Shown here: positions 51,190 to 59,806 of the stretch, one piece after another | How positions within the stretch are numbered: the stretch's first letter is position 1 | Layout of the letters: each line of letters begins with the position of its first letter | Source: AR5 sp041497115 | Lineage (GTDB): Bacteria > Methylomirabilota > Methylomirabilia > Rokubacteriales > CSP1-6 | Reading direction: 5' to 3' | DNA length: 64,000 nt | NCBI GenBank assembly: GCA_041497115.1 | Contig: JBGQFW010000007.1 | Location: forward strand, 11,957 to 75,956 | Program-made: the position numbers and the translations under genes | The notes under the pieces: generated by a model | Seen by the model: the letters and a program-made list of their open reading frames with translations, nothing else | Databases searched by the model: none | What the model was told of the DNA's origin: nothing

Positions 51190-52353
51190 ATGTCCGGCCG
51201 GCCGTTCCTCCAGATCCCGGGACCGACGCTGGTCCCCGACCGCGTGGTCCGCGCGATGTCGCAGCCGGTGATCGATCACCGGGGGCCGAAGTTCGGCGCG
51301 CTCGTCAAGGAATGCCTCGACGGGCTGCGCGAGATCTTCAAGGCGCCCAACGGCCACATCGTGCTCTATCCGGGGTCGGGCACCGGCGCCTGGGAGGCGG
51401 CGATCGTCAACACGCTGTCGCCGGGCGACCGGGTGCTGGCGTGCGTGAACGGCCACTTCGCGGCGGGCTTCGCGCGCACCGCTCAGGCCTACGGCATCGA
51501 GGTGGAGCGCCTGGAGACGCCGTACGGCGAGGCGGCGTCCGCGCCGGGGGTGGAGGCGCGGCTGGCCGCCGATGCCGCCCACGAGATCCGCGCGGTGCTG
51601 GTCGTGCACAACGAGACGTCCACCGGCGTGACGTCGGACATCGGCGCCGTGCGTGCGGCGCTCGACCGCGCGCACCACCCCGCGCTGCTGCTGGTGGACA
51701 CGGTGTCGTCGCTGGCGTCGATCGACGTCCGCCACGACGCGTGGGGCGTGGACGTGACGCTCACCGGTCCCCAGAAGGGTCTCATGCTGCCGCCGGGGAT
51801 GGCCATCCTGGCCGTCAGCGAGCGCGCGGTGAGCGCGGGCGAGAAGGCGCGCTGCCCGCGCGCGTTCTGGGACTGGCGGCCGGTGCTCGAGCGCAACCGC
51901 CGCGGCGAGTTTCCCTACACGCCGGCGACGACGCTGCTGTTCGGCCTGCGCGAGGCGCTCGCGATGCTGCGCGAGGAGGGGCTGGACAACGTCTTCGCCC
52001 GCCACGCGCGGCTGGCCGAGGCGTGCCGGCGCGCCGTGCGCGCGCTGGGGCTCGAGCTCCTGTGCCGCGACCCCGCGCGATACTCCAACACGCTGACGGC
52101 CGTCGTCATGCCCGCCGGTCTCGACTCCGACGCGTTCATCCGCCAGGCCTACGCGCGCTTCGACCTCTCGCTCGGTATCGGCCTGGGCGACGTCAAGGGC
52201 CGGGTGTTCCGGATCGGCCACCTCGGAAGCCTCAACGAGCTGGAGCTGCTGGGCGGGCTGGCCGGCGTGGAGATGGCGCTGCGCGACTTCGGCGCGCCGG
52301 TGCGGCTGGGCGCCGGCCTCGCCGCCGCCCAGGAGTTCCTGCTCTCGCCCTAG
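51190..52353 (+). CDS. Alanine/serine-glyoxylate aminotransferase
   Basis: 387-residue PLP enzyme of fold-type I class V. Landmarks: FLQIPGPTLVPDRVVRAM, YPGSGTGAWEAA, VVHNETSTGV, LLLVDTVSSLASID, PLP Lys in TGPQKGLMLPPG and the C-terminal RIGHLGSLNELELL. It converts glyoxylate to glycine using serine or alanine. A clear promoter lies immediately upstream. In a serine-cycle organism it would be sga, but no other serine-cycle gene is here. Confidence 0.9.
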   Translation: MSGRPFLQIPGPTLVPDRVVRAMSQPVIDHRGPKFGALVKECLDGLREIFKAPNGHIVLYPGSGTGAWEAAIVNTLSPGDRVLACVNGHFAAGFARTAQAYGIEVERLETPYGEAASAPGVEARLAADAAHEIRAVLVVHNETSTGVTSDIGAVRAALDRAHHPALLLVDTVSSLASIDVRHDAWGVDVTLTGPQKGLMLPPGMAILAVSERAVSAGEKARCPRAFWDWRPVLERNRRGEFPYTPATTLLFGLREALAMLREEGLDNVFARHARLAEACRRAVRALGLELLCRDPARYSNTLTAVVMPAGLDSDAFIRQAYARFDLSLGIGLGDVKGRVFRIGHLGSLNELELLGGLAGVEMALRDFGAPVRLGAGLAAAQEFLLSP

Positions 52354-52658
52354 CGCCGCAGGCTGCGCTGCACGCCGCGCGCCTGCAGCGCGCTCGTCAC
52401 GTCGTAGTCGAGCTGCGGCCGCCGGCGCGCCGGGTCGTTGGCCTCCCGCGCGATCTCCGCGGCGCCCGTCTGGTCGGCGGCCTGCTCGGCGTCGCGCACG
52501 GCCGTCGCCATCGGGGTCTCCGGGTGCACCACGAGGCGCTTGCGCTTCTGCTCGAGCCGGAGCTCGGTCTCCTGCCCGGCGCCGCCACTCTGGGCGGGCG
52601 CGGCGGCGGGGACCAGCGGCAGGACGATCAGCGCTGCGAGGACGATTCGAAGAAGCAT
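52350..52658 (-). CDS. Small exported hypothetical protein
   Basis: 102 residues. Signal peptide MLLRIVLAALIVLPLVPAAA with probable cleavage after APA. The mature part is charged and likely helical (ELRLEQKRKRLVVHPETP, AVRDAEQAADQTGAAEIARE). GGAGGT lies 6 nt before ATG 52658. Its last bases overlap the end of the convergent aminotransferase gene. No function assigned. Confidence 0.65.
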   Translation of the reverse strand: MLLRIVLAALIVLPLVPAAAPAQSGGAGQETELRLEQKRKRLVVHPETPMATAVRDAEQAADQTGAAEIAREANDPARRRPQLDYDVTSALQARGVQRSLRR

Positions 52659-52690
52659 CGTCGACCTCCGGAATGAAGCGTACACCCGGC

Positions 52691-53167
52691 TCAGCCCAGG
52701 CTCACCTCGTCGCTCAGCTCGTTGCGGTGGTCGGGTCGCCGGGGAAAGAACGTCCGCAGCACCAGGCCGACGTCCGTCACCGCGTGCACGACGGCGTCGC
52801 GGGCGGCGCCCCCGCGCAGGCGCTCGATCATGCCGTCGCGCACCCGCGGCCAGTACGCCTCGCCGACGCGCGCGTGCACACCGGCGTCACCGACGATGGC
52901 GAGCGCGCGGTCTTCCACCGCCAGGTAGATGAGGACGCCGCTGCGCTCGGCGGTGGCCGTGATACCGAGGGCGTGGAGGAGCTCCCGGGCGCGCCCGAGC
53001 GCGTCGGGGGGTTCACCGGGGCGGCGCGGCAGCTTCCGCTCGAGATGAACGCGGATCTCGCCCGACGTCTCCCGCTCGGCGGCCGCCACCGCCGCCGCGA
53101 TCGCGTCGAGATCGGCGTGGGAGAACAATCGCCGCGTCCAGCGGGGATGCGCCATCACCCGGTTCAC
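52691..53167 (-). CDS. TPM-domain protein (YgcG/Psb32 family), short form
   Basis: 158 residues. The TPM domain is evident from LFSHADLDAIAAAVAAAERE, SGEIRVHLERKL and VLIYLAVEDRALAIVGD. No signal peptide; a cytosolic or membrane-peripheral form. GTG 53167 is used, ATG 53155 possible. It follows the longer TPM protein and LemA on the same strand, the usual lemA-TPM-TPM cluster associated with membrane homeostasis. Confidence 0.85.
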   Translation of the reverse strand: MNRVMAHPRWTRRLFSHADLDAIAAAVAAAERETSGEIRVHLERKLPRRPGEPPDALGRARELLHALGITATAERSGVLIYLAVEDRALAIVGDAGVHARVGEAYWPRVRDGMIERLRGGAARDAVVHAVTDVGLVLRTFFPRRPDHRNELSDEVSLG

Positions 53168-53198
53168 AGGCTCGCCTCACCTGCGGCTGCGGCTCGCA

Positions 53199-53930
53199 CT
53201 ACCATTCTCCCGAGGCGCCGCCGCCGCCGAAGGTGCCGCCGCCGGCGGAGAACCCTCCGCTGTCGCCGCCGCCGCGGCCGCCCCACCACACGGGAGGCAC
53301 GATCACCGGGGGCGAGTCCCAGCCGCGCCGGCCGCCCGCCGTGTAGCCGTGGCGCCGCGGATCGGCGGCGCCGCTGACCGCCGCCTTGAGGAGAAACACC
53401 CCGATGACGCCGACGATCGCGAGCAACGCCAGCGTGGAGGGTGACATCGAGAACGGCCGGCCGCGGCGGGCGGGCGGCGCGCCGCCGGTCTCGACGCGCG
53501 CGAAGACGGCGTCGACGGCCGCCGCCAGCCCCGCCGCGTAGCGCTGCTCGCGGAAGCGCGGCGCGATCGCCTCGCGGATGATCCGGGCGGCCACCGCGTC
53601 GGTGATCACCGGCTCGAGGCCGTAGCCGACCTCCATCCGCACCCGGCGCTCGCGCACGAAGACGAGCAGGATGACGCCGTTGTCCAGCCCCTTGGCGCCC
53701 ACGCGCCAGCGCTCGGCCAGCCGGATGCCGAAATCCTCGAGGCTCTCCCCCTCGAGCGAGGGAAAGATCGCGATGACCATCTCGGCGCCCGTGGTCGAGT
53801 GGTCGTGCGCCAGGGTCGCCTCCAGCCGCCCGCGCGCGTCGGGGGGCAGCAGTCCGGCGTAGTCGTTCACACGCTGGGTCGGCACGGGCGGGATGACGAG
53901 GGCGGCGGCGAGGAGAAACGCGATCAGCAG
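53199..53930 (-). CDS. TPM-domain protein with membrane helix and Gly-rich tail
   Basis: TPM domain (TQRVNDYAGLLPPDARGRLE, GAEMVIAIFPSLEGES, GLDNGVILLVFVRERRVRMEV), one membrane helix (TLALLAIVGVIGVFLL) and a Gly/Trp-rich C-terminus ending GGGTFGGGGASGEW. An apparent signal peptide (LLIAFLLAAALVIPPVP) precedes the domain, but only CTG at 53930 or 53927 could start it. The first conventional start, GTG 53885, would remove it. An in-frame TGA lies just upstream, overlapping the lemA end. Confidence 0.85.
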   Translation of the reverse strand: MLIAFLLAAALVIPPVPTQRVNDYAGLLPPDARGRLEATLAHDHSTTGAEMVIAIFPSLEGESLEDFGIRLAERWRVGAKGLDNGVILLVFVRERRVRMEVGYGLEPVITDAVAARIIREAIAPRFREQRYAAGLAAAVDAVFARVETGGAPPARRGRPFSMSPSTLALLAIVGVIGVFLLKAAVSGAADPRRHGYTAGGRRGWDSPPVIVPPVWWGGRGGGDSGGFSAGGGTFGGGGASGEW

Positions 53931-53931
53931 G

Positions 53932-54537
53932 CTAGAACTTCACCTTCGGCGCCGTGGCGGCCTCGGGCGCGGCCTCGTAGTAGGCCTTGGGCTTGAAGCC
54001 GGTGAACCGGGCGACCACGCTGGCGGGGAATACCGACAGCCGTGTGTTGTACTCCTTCACGGCCTCGTTGTAGCGACGGCGCTCGACCGCGATCCGGTTC
54101 TCGGTGCCCTCCAGCTGGGTCATGAACGTGGCGAAGTTCTGGTTGGACTTGAGCTCCGGATAGCGCTCGACGGATACCAGAAGACGGCTCAGGGCGCCGC
54201 TGACCTGGCCCTGGGCCGCCGCGAACCGCTCCATCGCCTTGGGGTCGTTGAGCGCCTCGGGCGTGAGCTGCACGCCGGTGGCGCGCGCCCGGGCCTGGGT
54301 CACCTCGGTGAGGACGGTGCGCTCCTGCTTCGCGAAGCCCCGGACGGTCTCCTCCAGGTTCGGGAGCAGGTCGAGGCGGCGCTGATAGACGGTCTGCACC
54401 TGCGCCCACTGCGCGTTGACGGTCTGCTCCAGGCGCACGAGGCTGTTGTTGACGCTGATGCCCCAGCCGACGGCGATCAGCAGCACGATGCCGCCGATCA
54501 CTGTGAGCAGCACGAGCAGGAGGATGACGTGCTTCAT
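53932..54537 (-). CDS. lemA: LemA family protein
   Basis: 201 residues. An N-terminal membrane helix (VILLLVLLTVIGGIVLLIAVGW) is followed by the LemA coiled-coil core: NNSLVRLEQTVNAQWAQVQT, YQRRLDLLPNLEETV, YPELKSNQNF, TENRIAVERRRYNEAVKEYN and ASVVARFTGF. Inner-membrane protein of unknown biochemical role, typically coupled to TPM proteins as here. ATG 54537. Confidence 0.93.
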   Translation of the reverse strand: MKHVILLLVLLTVIGGIVLLIAVGWGISVNNSLVRLEQTVNAQWAQVQTVYQRRLDLLPNLEETVRGFAKQERTVLTEVTQARARATGVQLTPEALNDPKAMERFAAAQGQVSGALSRLLVSVERYPELKSNQNFATFMTQLEGTENRIAVERRRYNEAVKEYNTRLSVFPASVVARFTGFKPKAYYEAAPEAATAPKVKF

Positions 54538-54555
54538 CCCGCCGGAAGTATATAT

Positions 54556-54561
54556 TAGACT
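54556..54561 (+). promoter_or_regulatory. Probable -10 box with leaderless spacing
   Basis: TAGACT (overlapping the AT-rich TATATTAGACT, unusual in this segment) lies 6 nt before ATG 54568. No Shine-Dalgarno sequence fits in the gap. Confidence 0.55.
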
Positions 54562-54567
54562 CCGCGC

Positions 54568-55386
54568 ATGAGCGTCGAATCCCTGCCCGTCTATCGCGTC
54601 GAGGCACGCAACACCTCCAGCAACAGCGAGAACAAGATCCACGACGACGAGACCGCGCGGCGCTACGGCTTTCGCGGCGGCCTGGTGCCCGGCGTGACCG
54701 TCTACGCGTATCTGACCGAGCCGCTGGTGGCCGCCTTCGGCCCCGCCTGGCTCGAGCGCGGCACCGCCACCGTGCGCTTCGCCCGGCCCGTCTTCGAGGC
54801 GGAGGAGCTCAGCGTGACCGGGGTGGTGACGACGCGCGACGCCAGGGGGACCGGCCTCACCGTCACCGGCGCCACCGCCGCCACGCCGGAGGCGGCGACG
54901 CTGGCGGCCACGCTGCCGGCCGGCATGCCCACGCCGGTCAACGTCGCGATGTACCCGACGGCGCCGCTGCCCGAGCCACGCCCAGAGGCGACGCGCGCGC
55001 ACCTGAGCGGGCTCGACGTGCTCGGCACGCCGATGAGCACCTACGACGAGGCGGCCGCCGCCGAGTGGCTGGCGAAGGTCGCCGATCCCCTGCCGGTCTA
55101 CCGCGGCGCCGACGGCTGGGTGCATCCCGCCTTCTTCCTCGATCAGGCCAATCGCGCACTCCGGCAGAACGTGCGGCTGGGGCCATGGATCCACACCGGC
55201 AGTGTGGTGCGTCACCTCGGCGGCGCCCGCGTCGGCGAGACCCTCGCCACGCGCGGCCGGGTACGCTCGCTGTTCGAGAAGAAGGGGCGCGAGTTCGTCG
55301 AGCTCGACCTGGTCATCGTCGCCGGCGCGCGCGCGCGCCCGGTCGCGCACGTCCTGCACACCGCGATTTTCCACCTCCCCGCCTGA
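54568..55386 (+). CDS. Double hot-dog (MaoC-like) dehydratase
   Basis: 272 residues. N-terminal motif IHDDETARRYGFRGGLVPG resembles the MaoC hydratase site, and a second hot-dog half follows (VHPAFFLDQANRALRQNV, GARVGETLATRGRVRSLFEK, VAHVLHTAIFHLP). Probably acts on an acyl-CoA. A near-leaderless promoter precedes it and a strong hairpin follows its stop, so it is a single-gene transcript. Confidence 0.8.
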   Translation: MSVESLPVYRVEARNTSSNSENKIHDDETARRYGFRGGLVPGVTVYAYLTEPLVAAFGPAWLERGTATVRFARPVFEAEELSVTGVVTTRDARGTGLTVTGATAATPEAATLAATLPAGMPTPVNVAMYPTAPLPEPRPEATRAHLSGLDVLGTPMSTYDEAAAAEWLAKVADPLPVYRGADGWVHPAFFLDQANRALRQNVRLGPWIHTGSVVRHLGGARVGETLATRGRVRSLFEKKGREFVELDLVIVAGARARPVAHVLHTAIFHLPA

Positions 55387-55390
55387 CCAG

Positions 55391-55417
55391 TTGGGGGGCC
55401 CCGAAATGGCCCCCCAA
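55391..55417 (+). terminator. Strong hairpin after the hot-dog gene
   Basis: Perfect 10-bp stem TTGGGGGGCC with GGCCCCCCAA around the loop CCGAAAT, 4 bp after the stop at 55386. There is no T-tract, so it may act as a Rho-independent-like or RNA-stabilising hairpin. Confidence 0.6.
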
Positions 55418-55526
55418 ACCCCACGACGCTCGGAGCGCCCCGGCGGAGCCGTGGCGCTCCTCGACCTCCCGGCGTTGCCTGGGACCGGCCCGCGTGTTAC
55501 AAACGGGCACTCCCAGGAGGCGCTCA

Positions 55527-56732
55527 ATGGACCTGAATTATTCTGCCGAGGACCGCGCGTTCCGTGAGAAGACCCGGCGCTGGCTCCAGGCCAACACGCC
55601 GAAGGACGACCTCAAGACGCTCGCCGAGCGCAAGGCGTGGCATCGCAGGCTCTACGAGGCCGGGTACGTCGGCATGCTGTGGCCCAAGGAGTACGGCGGC
55701 TGGGGCGCGACCGCGATGCAGCAGGCGATCGTGCAGGACGAGATGGCCAGGATCGGCGCGCCGCCGGCCATCAACGGTCTCGGCATCGGGTTCATCGGCC
55801 CGACGATCATCGTGCACGGGACCGAGGCCCAGAAGCAGCGCTACCTCAAGAGGATGCTCACGGCCGAGGAGATCTGGTGCCAGCTCTACTCGGAGCCCAA
55901 CGCGGGCTCCGATCTCGCCGGCCTCAAGACGCGGGCCGAGGACAAGGGCGGCTATTTCGAGGTCAACGGCCAGAAGATCTGGACGTCGAGCGGACCGATC
56001 GCCGACTGGGGCATCCTGCTGGCCCGCACCGATCCGGCCGTCGCCAAGCACAAGGGGATCTCCTGCGTCCTGCTCAACATGCGCCAGCCCGGCGTCGAGG
56101 TGCGGCCGCTCAAGCAGCTCACCGGCCACTCGCTCTTCTCCGAGGTCTTCATGACCAACGCGCGCGCGGAGAAGTCCGACCTGATCGGCAAGCTGAACGA
56201 GGGGTGGGCCATCGCCCAGACCACGCTCGGCTACGAGCGCGGCGGCAACTCGCTGGGGCGCGTCACCCGCTACGCGATCGCCTTCAGCCAGCTCGTGCGG
56301 GCCGCCCGGCAGCTCCGGCGCAACGGCCGGCCGCTGCTCGAGGACGCGGCGGTGCGCTCCAAGATGGGCAAGCTCTACGCCGAGCTGGAGGTGCAGCGCT
56401 ACGCCGGCCTGCGCGTGCTGTCCGCGCTCAACAAGGGCGACTCGCCGGGCGCCGCCTCCTCCATCACCAAGCTCTCCTACACCGAGTTCGAGAAGCGCTA
56501 CTACGAGACGGCGCTGGAGATCCTCGGCCCGTGGGGGCAGCAGATGACGGCGCGGGAGGAGTTCGAGGAGATCGACACGTCGTCGGGCGAGGCGGGGACC
56601 TGGGCCACCGCGTTCCTGTGGTCGCGGGCGGGCACGATCTATTCCGGCTCCTCCGAGATCCAGAAGAACATCATCGGCGAGCGGGTGCTCGGGCTGCCCA
56701 AGGAAGTCCGCGCCGACCGCATGAAGGCCTGA
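55527..56732 (+). CDS. Acyl-CoA dehydrogenase (first of tandem pair)
   Basis: 401 residues. LWPKEYGGWGATAMQQAIV, the signature YSEPNAGSDLAGLKT, KIWTSSGPIADW and the C-terminal TIYSGSSEIQKNIIGERVLG are of the FadE-like large-subunit type. FAD enzyme forming a 2-enoyl-CoA. AGGAGG precedes ATG 55527; TACAAA near 55497 may be a -10. The paired, shorter dehydrogenase begins 4 nt after it; such pairs form heteromeric dehydrogenases in actinobacterial steroid side-chain pathways, so a heterotetramer is plausible. Confidence 0.92.
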   Translation: MDLNYSAEDRAFREKTRRWLQANTPKDDLKTLAERKAWHRRLYEAGYVGMLWPKEYGGWGATAMQQAIVQDEMARIGAPPAINGLGIGFIGPTIIVHGTEAQKQRYLKRMLTAEEIWCQLYSEPNAGSDLAGLKTRAEDKGGYFEVNGQKIWTSSGPIADWGILLARTDPAVAKHKGISCVLLNMRQPGVEVRPLKQLTGHSLFSEVFMTNARAEKSDLIGKLNEGWAIAQTTLGYERGGNSLGRVTRYAIAFSQLVRAARQLRRNGRPLLEDAAVRSKMGKLYAELEVQRYAGLRVLSALNKGDSPGAASSITKLSYTEFEKRYYETALEILGPWGQQMTAREEFEEIDTSSGEAGTWATAFLWSRAGTIYSGSSEIQKNIIGERVLGLPKEVRADRMKA

Positions 56733-56736
56733 CCCC

Positions 56737-57855
56737 ATGGATTTCGCGTTCACCTCCGACCAGACGCTGCTGAAGAACTCCGCCCGCGCGTTCCTCGACG
56801 AGCACTGCAAGTCGGCGGCGGTGCGGCTGCTGTGGGACGACCCCCGCGGCGCGAGCGAGGCGATGTGGAAGGAGATGGCCCAGCTCGGCTGGCTCGGCCT
56901 GTCGTTGCCCGAGGAGCACGGCGGCAGCGGTCTCGGCATGGTCGAGAGCGCGCTGCTCCTGGAGGAGCTCGGCCGCGCCGCCTACCCGGGGCCGTTCTGG
57001 CCGACGATGCTGGCCGCCCACGCGATCGCCCGGGCCGGGAGCGACACGCAGAAGAAGCGGTGGCTCGGCGCGATCGCCACCGGCGACGCGCGCGCGACGC
57101 TCGCGCTGCTCGACGCCGATCTCGACTGGAGCCCGGACGCGATCGCCACGCGCGCCGAGCGGACCCCGACCGGCTGGCAGCTCAGCGGGCTCAAGCGCTA
57201 CGTCGCGTGGGGGCACGTCGCCGACGTCCTGCTCGTGCCGGCCCGCGCGCCCGAGGGCGTCACGCTGTTCCTCGTGGACCCCTCGGCGCCGGGGCTCGGC
57301 TGGTCGCCGATCATGGCGATGGACCCCGGCACGCGCTGGGCGCACCTCACGCTCGATCGCGTGCCGGTCCGCGCCGAGGACGCGCTGGGCGCGGCCGGCG
57401 CGGCGGCGCCGCTGCTGCTGGGACTGCTCCGCCGCGGCGCGGTCGGCGCCGCCGCCGAGATGCTCGGCGCCGCGCGCCGCTGTCTGGACATGGCCGTCGG
57501 CTACGCCAAGGTGCGCGAGCAGTTCGGCCAGCCGATCGGCTCCTTCCAGGCCATCCGCCACAAGTGCGCCGAGATGCTGCTGGAGACCGAGAACTCGCAC
57601 GCGGCGGTGTACTACGCGGCGTGGGCCCTCGACGCCGGCGCCGAGGACGCCGAGGCGGCCGCCTCGGTCGCCAAGTCCTACGTCGGCGACGCCTCCCGCA
57701 AGGTGTGCGGCGAGGCGATCCAGGTGCACGGTGGCATCGGCTTCACCTGGGAGTACGACCTGCACATGTACTTCAAGCGGGCGAAGGCGCTGGAGGCGCA
57801 GTACGGCGACGCCGAGTTCCATCGCGAGCTGCTCCTGCGCCTCGTCGCCGCCTGA
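56737..57855 (+). CDS. Acyl-CoA dehydrogenase (second of tandem pair)
   Basis: 372 residues. LSLPEEHGGSGLGMVESALL, the C-terminal RHKCAEMLLETENSH and VHGGIGFTWEYDLHMYFKRAK are typical. The central signature with Ser/Thr contacting FAD is weak (LALLDADLDW in place of the TEPxAGSD block), as in the non-FAD-contacting or divergent partner of heteromeric dehydrogenases. Follows its partner by 4 nt. Confidence 0.9.
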   Translation: MDFAFTSDQTLLKNSARAFLDEHCKSAAVRLLWDDPRGASEAMWKEMAQLGWLGLSLPEEHGGSGLGMVESALLLEELGRAAYPGPFWPTMLAAHAIARAGSDTQKKRWLGAIATGDARATLALLDADLDWSPDAIATRAERTPTGWQLSGLKRYVAWGHVADVLLVPARAPEGVTLFLVDPSAPGLGWSPIMAMDPGTRWAHLTLDRVPVRAEDALGAAGAAAPLLLGLLRRGAVGAAAEMLGAARRCLDMAVGYAKVREQFGQPIGSFQAIRHKCAEMLLETENSHAAVYYAAWALDAGAEDAEAAASVAKSYVGDASRKVCGEAIQVHGGIGFTWEYDLHMYFKRAKALEAQYGDAEFHRELLLRLVAA

Positions 57856-57864
57856 GGCGCGCGC

Positions 57865-59013
57865 GTGGCCCCCGGCCCCCCGCCGCTCGACGGCGTCCGC
57901 GTCGTCGACCTGACCAGCTACATCGCCGGCTCCTACGCGGCGATGATGCTCGCCGACCTCGGCGCCGCCGTCGTCAAGGTCGAGTCGCTCGAGGGCGACT
58001 CCTTCCGCGAGCTGCCCGGCTTCTTCGGCTGGAACCGCGGCAAGCGCTCGCTCGCGCTCAATCTCAAGACGGCCGAGGGGCGCGAGATCGTCGAGCGGCT
58101 GGCTCGCGAGGGCGACGTGCTGATGGAGAACTGGCGCCCGGGCGTGGCCGACCGCCTGGGCGTCGGCTACGGACAGCTGGCCCCGCTCAACCCCCGCCTC
58201 GTCTACTGCTCGGTCACCGCGTTCGGCTCGACCGGGCCCTACGCCGACCGTCCCGGCTTCGACCCGATCCTCCAGGCGCTGGGCGGCGTCATGACGCTGC
58301 AGGGCTTCGGGGGGCCGCCGAAGTATCAGCGTACGGCGCCGACCGACTACTACACGGCGGCGCTGGCGGTGCAGGCGGTGCTCGCCGCGCTGTTCGTGCG
58401 CGAGCGCACCGGGCGCGGCCAGCGCATCGAGACCTCGCTGCTGCAGGGCGTGATGGCGCTCCAGTCGGGGATCGCGCTGGATTATCCAGGCAAGCCGGTG
58501 CTGATCCGCGAGAATCCGACCTACCGCCTCTACCAGGCGGCCGACGGCGAGTGGTTCTTCCTGGCGTGCGGCAACCAGTCGTTCTGGGTCAAGCTCTGCA
58601 CGGCGCTCGGCATGCAGGAGTTCGCCGACGACCCCCGCTTCGCCTCCTGGCTGCTCCGCCTGCAGAACAACGAGGCGCTGCTGCCGATCCTCGAGAAGCG
58701 CTTCGCCGAGAAGCCGCGCGCGCAGTGGCTGGAGATCCTGGCCGCCCACGACATCCCGGCGGGGCCGGTCAAGACGATGCTGGAGTTCATGGACGACCCC
58801 GCCGTCCGCCACCACGACATGGTGCGCGAGTACGACCATCCCGAGGTGGGCCGGCTCCGGCTGATGGGCCTGCCGCTGGTGTTCGAGGCAACGCCGACGA
58901 CCGATCCCGGCCCGCCGCCGACGCTCGGCCAGCACACCGACGAGGTGCTGCGCGAGCTCGGCTACGACGCCGCCGCCGTGACCGCGCTGCGGGCGAAGAA
59001 GGTGGTGCGATGA
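57865..59013 (+). CDS. Class III CoA-transferase (CaiB/BaiF)
   Basis: 382 residues. VRVVDLTSYIAGSYAAMMLAD, GAAVVKVESLEGDSFRELPG, NRGKRSLALNLKT and DRPGFDPILQALGG with the active-site Asp. Likely activates the acid substrate of this operon by CoA transfer. GTG 57865; its stop overlaps the crotonase start. Confidence 0.92.
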   Translation: MAPGPPPLDGVRVVDLTSYIAGSYAAMMLADLGAAVVKVESLEGDSFRELPGFFGWNRGKRSLALNLKTAEGREIVERLAREGDVLMENWRPGVADRLGVGYGQLAPLNPRLVYCSVTAFGSTGPYADRPGFDPILQALGGVMTLQGFGGPPKYQRTAPTDYYTAALAVQAVLAALFVRERTGRGQRIETSLLQGVMALQSGIALDYPGKPVLIRENPTYRLYQAADGEWFFLACGNQSFWVKLCTALGMQEFADDPRFASWLLRLQNNEALLPILEKRFAEKPRAQWLEILAAHDIPAGPVKTMLEFMDDPAVRHHDMVREYDHPEVGRLRLMGLPLVFEATPTTDPGPPPTLGQHTDEVLRELGYDAAAVTALRAKKVVR

Positions 59014-59795
59014 GCGCGCACGAGGCGATCCGCTACGAGAGCGCCGACGGCGTGGCCACGATCACGCTGAACCGGCCCGACGTGCACAACGCGATGAACG
59101 AGACAATGCGGCGCGAGCTGCAGGGCGTCTTCGAGGGGCTGGTGACCGACGACACCGTGCGCGTCGTGGTGGTCACCGGCGCCGGCGGCAAGGCGTTCTC
59201 GGCGGGCGCCGACATCCGCGAGTTCACCGCGCCGCAGGTGCCCACCGTCTTCCGCGAGCACCGCCGCCGCATCGACTTCCGGCAGGTGATGGACCGCTGC
59301 CCGCAGCCGATCATCGCCGCCATCGGCGGCTACTGCTTCGGCGGCGGCCTCGAGCTCGCGCTGGCGTGCGACATTCGCGTGGCGGCGGCCGACTCGCGCC
59401 TGGGCCTCACCGAGATCGACCTCGCCATCATCCCGGGCGGCGGCGGCACCCAGCGGCTGCCGCGCCTGGTCGGTCGCGGCAAGGCGCTCGAGATGATCCT
59501 CACCGGCGCCCGCATCGACGCCGCCGAGGCGCTGCGCATCGGCCTGGTCGAGCGCGTGGTGCCGGCCGGCGAGGCGCTCGCGAGCGCCCGCGAGCTGGCG
59601 GCGACGCTGGCCGCCAAGGCGCCGGTGGCGCTGCGCTACGCCAAGGAGTCGGTGGTGAAGGGCCTCGCGCTGCCGCTCGCCGACGGCATCCAGCTGGAGG
59701 GCGATCTCTCGACGTTCCTGCGCACCACCGAGGACCGCCTCGAGGGCGCCAAGGCCTTCCTGGAAAAACGCAAGCCGCGCTGGCAGGGACGGTAG
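59010..59795 (+). CDS. Enoyl-CoA hydratase
   Basis: 261 residues. Both catalytic Glu regions are intact: GGGLELALACDI and LGLTEIDLAIIPGGGGTQRL. Oxyanion-hole segment FSAGADIREF. It follows the CoA-transferase in the same operon and would hydrate the enoyl-CoA made by the dehydrogenase pair. Confidence 0.93.
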   Translation: MSAHEAIRYESADGVATITLNRPDVHNAMNETMRRELQGVFEGLVTDDTVRVVVVTGAGGKAFSAGADIREFTAPQVPTVFREHRRRIDFRQVMDRCPQPIIAAIGGYCFGGGLELALACDIRVAAADSRLGLTEIDLAIIPGGGGTQRLPRLVGRGKALEMILTGARIDAAEALRIGLVERVVPAGEALASARELAATLAAKAPVALRYAKESVVKGLALPLADGIQLEGDLSTFLRTTEDRLEGAKAFLEKRKPRWQGR

Positions 59796-59806
59796 TCTGT
59801 GGGCGC

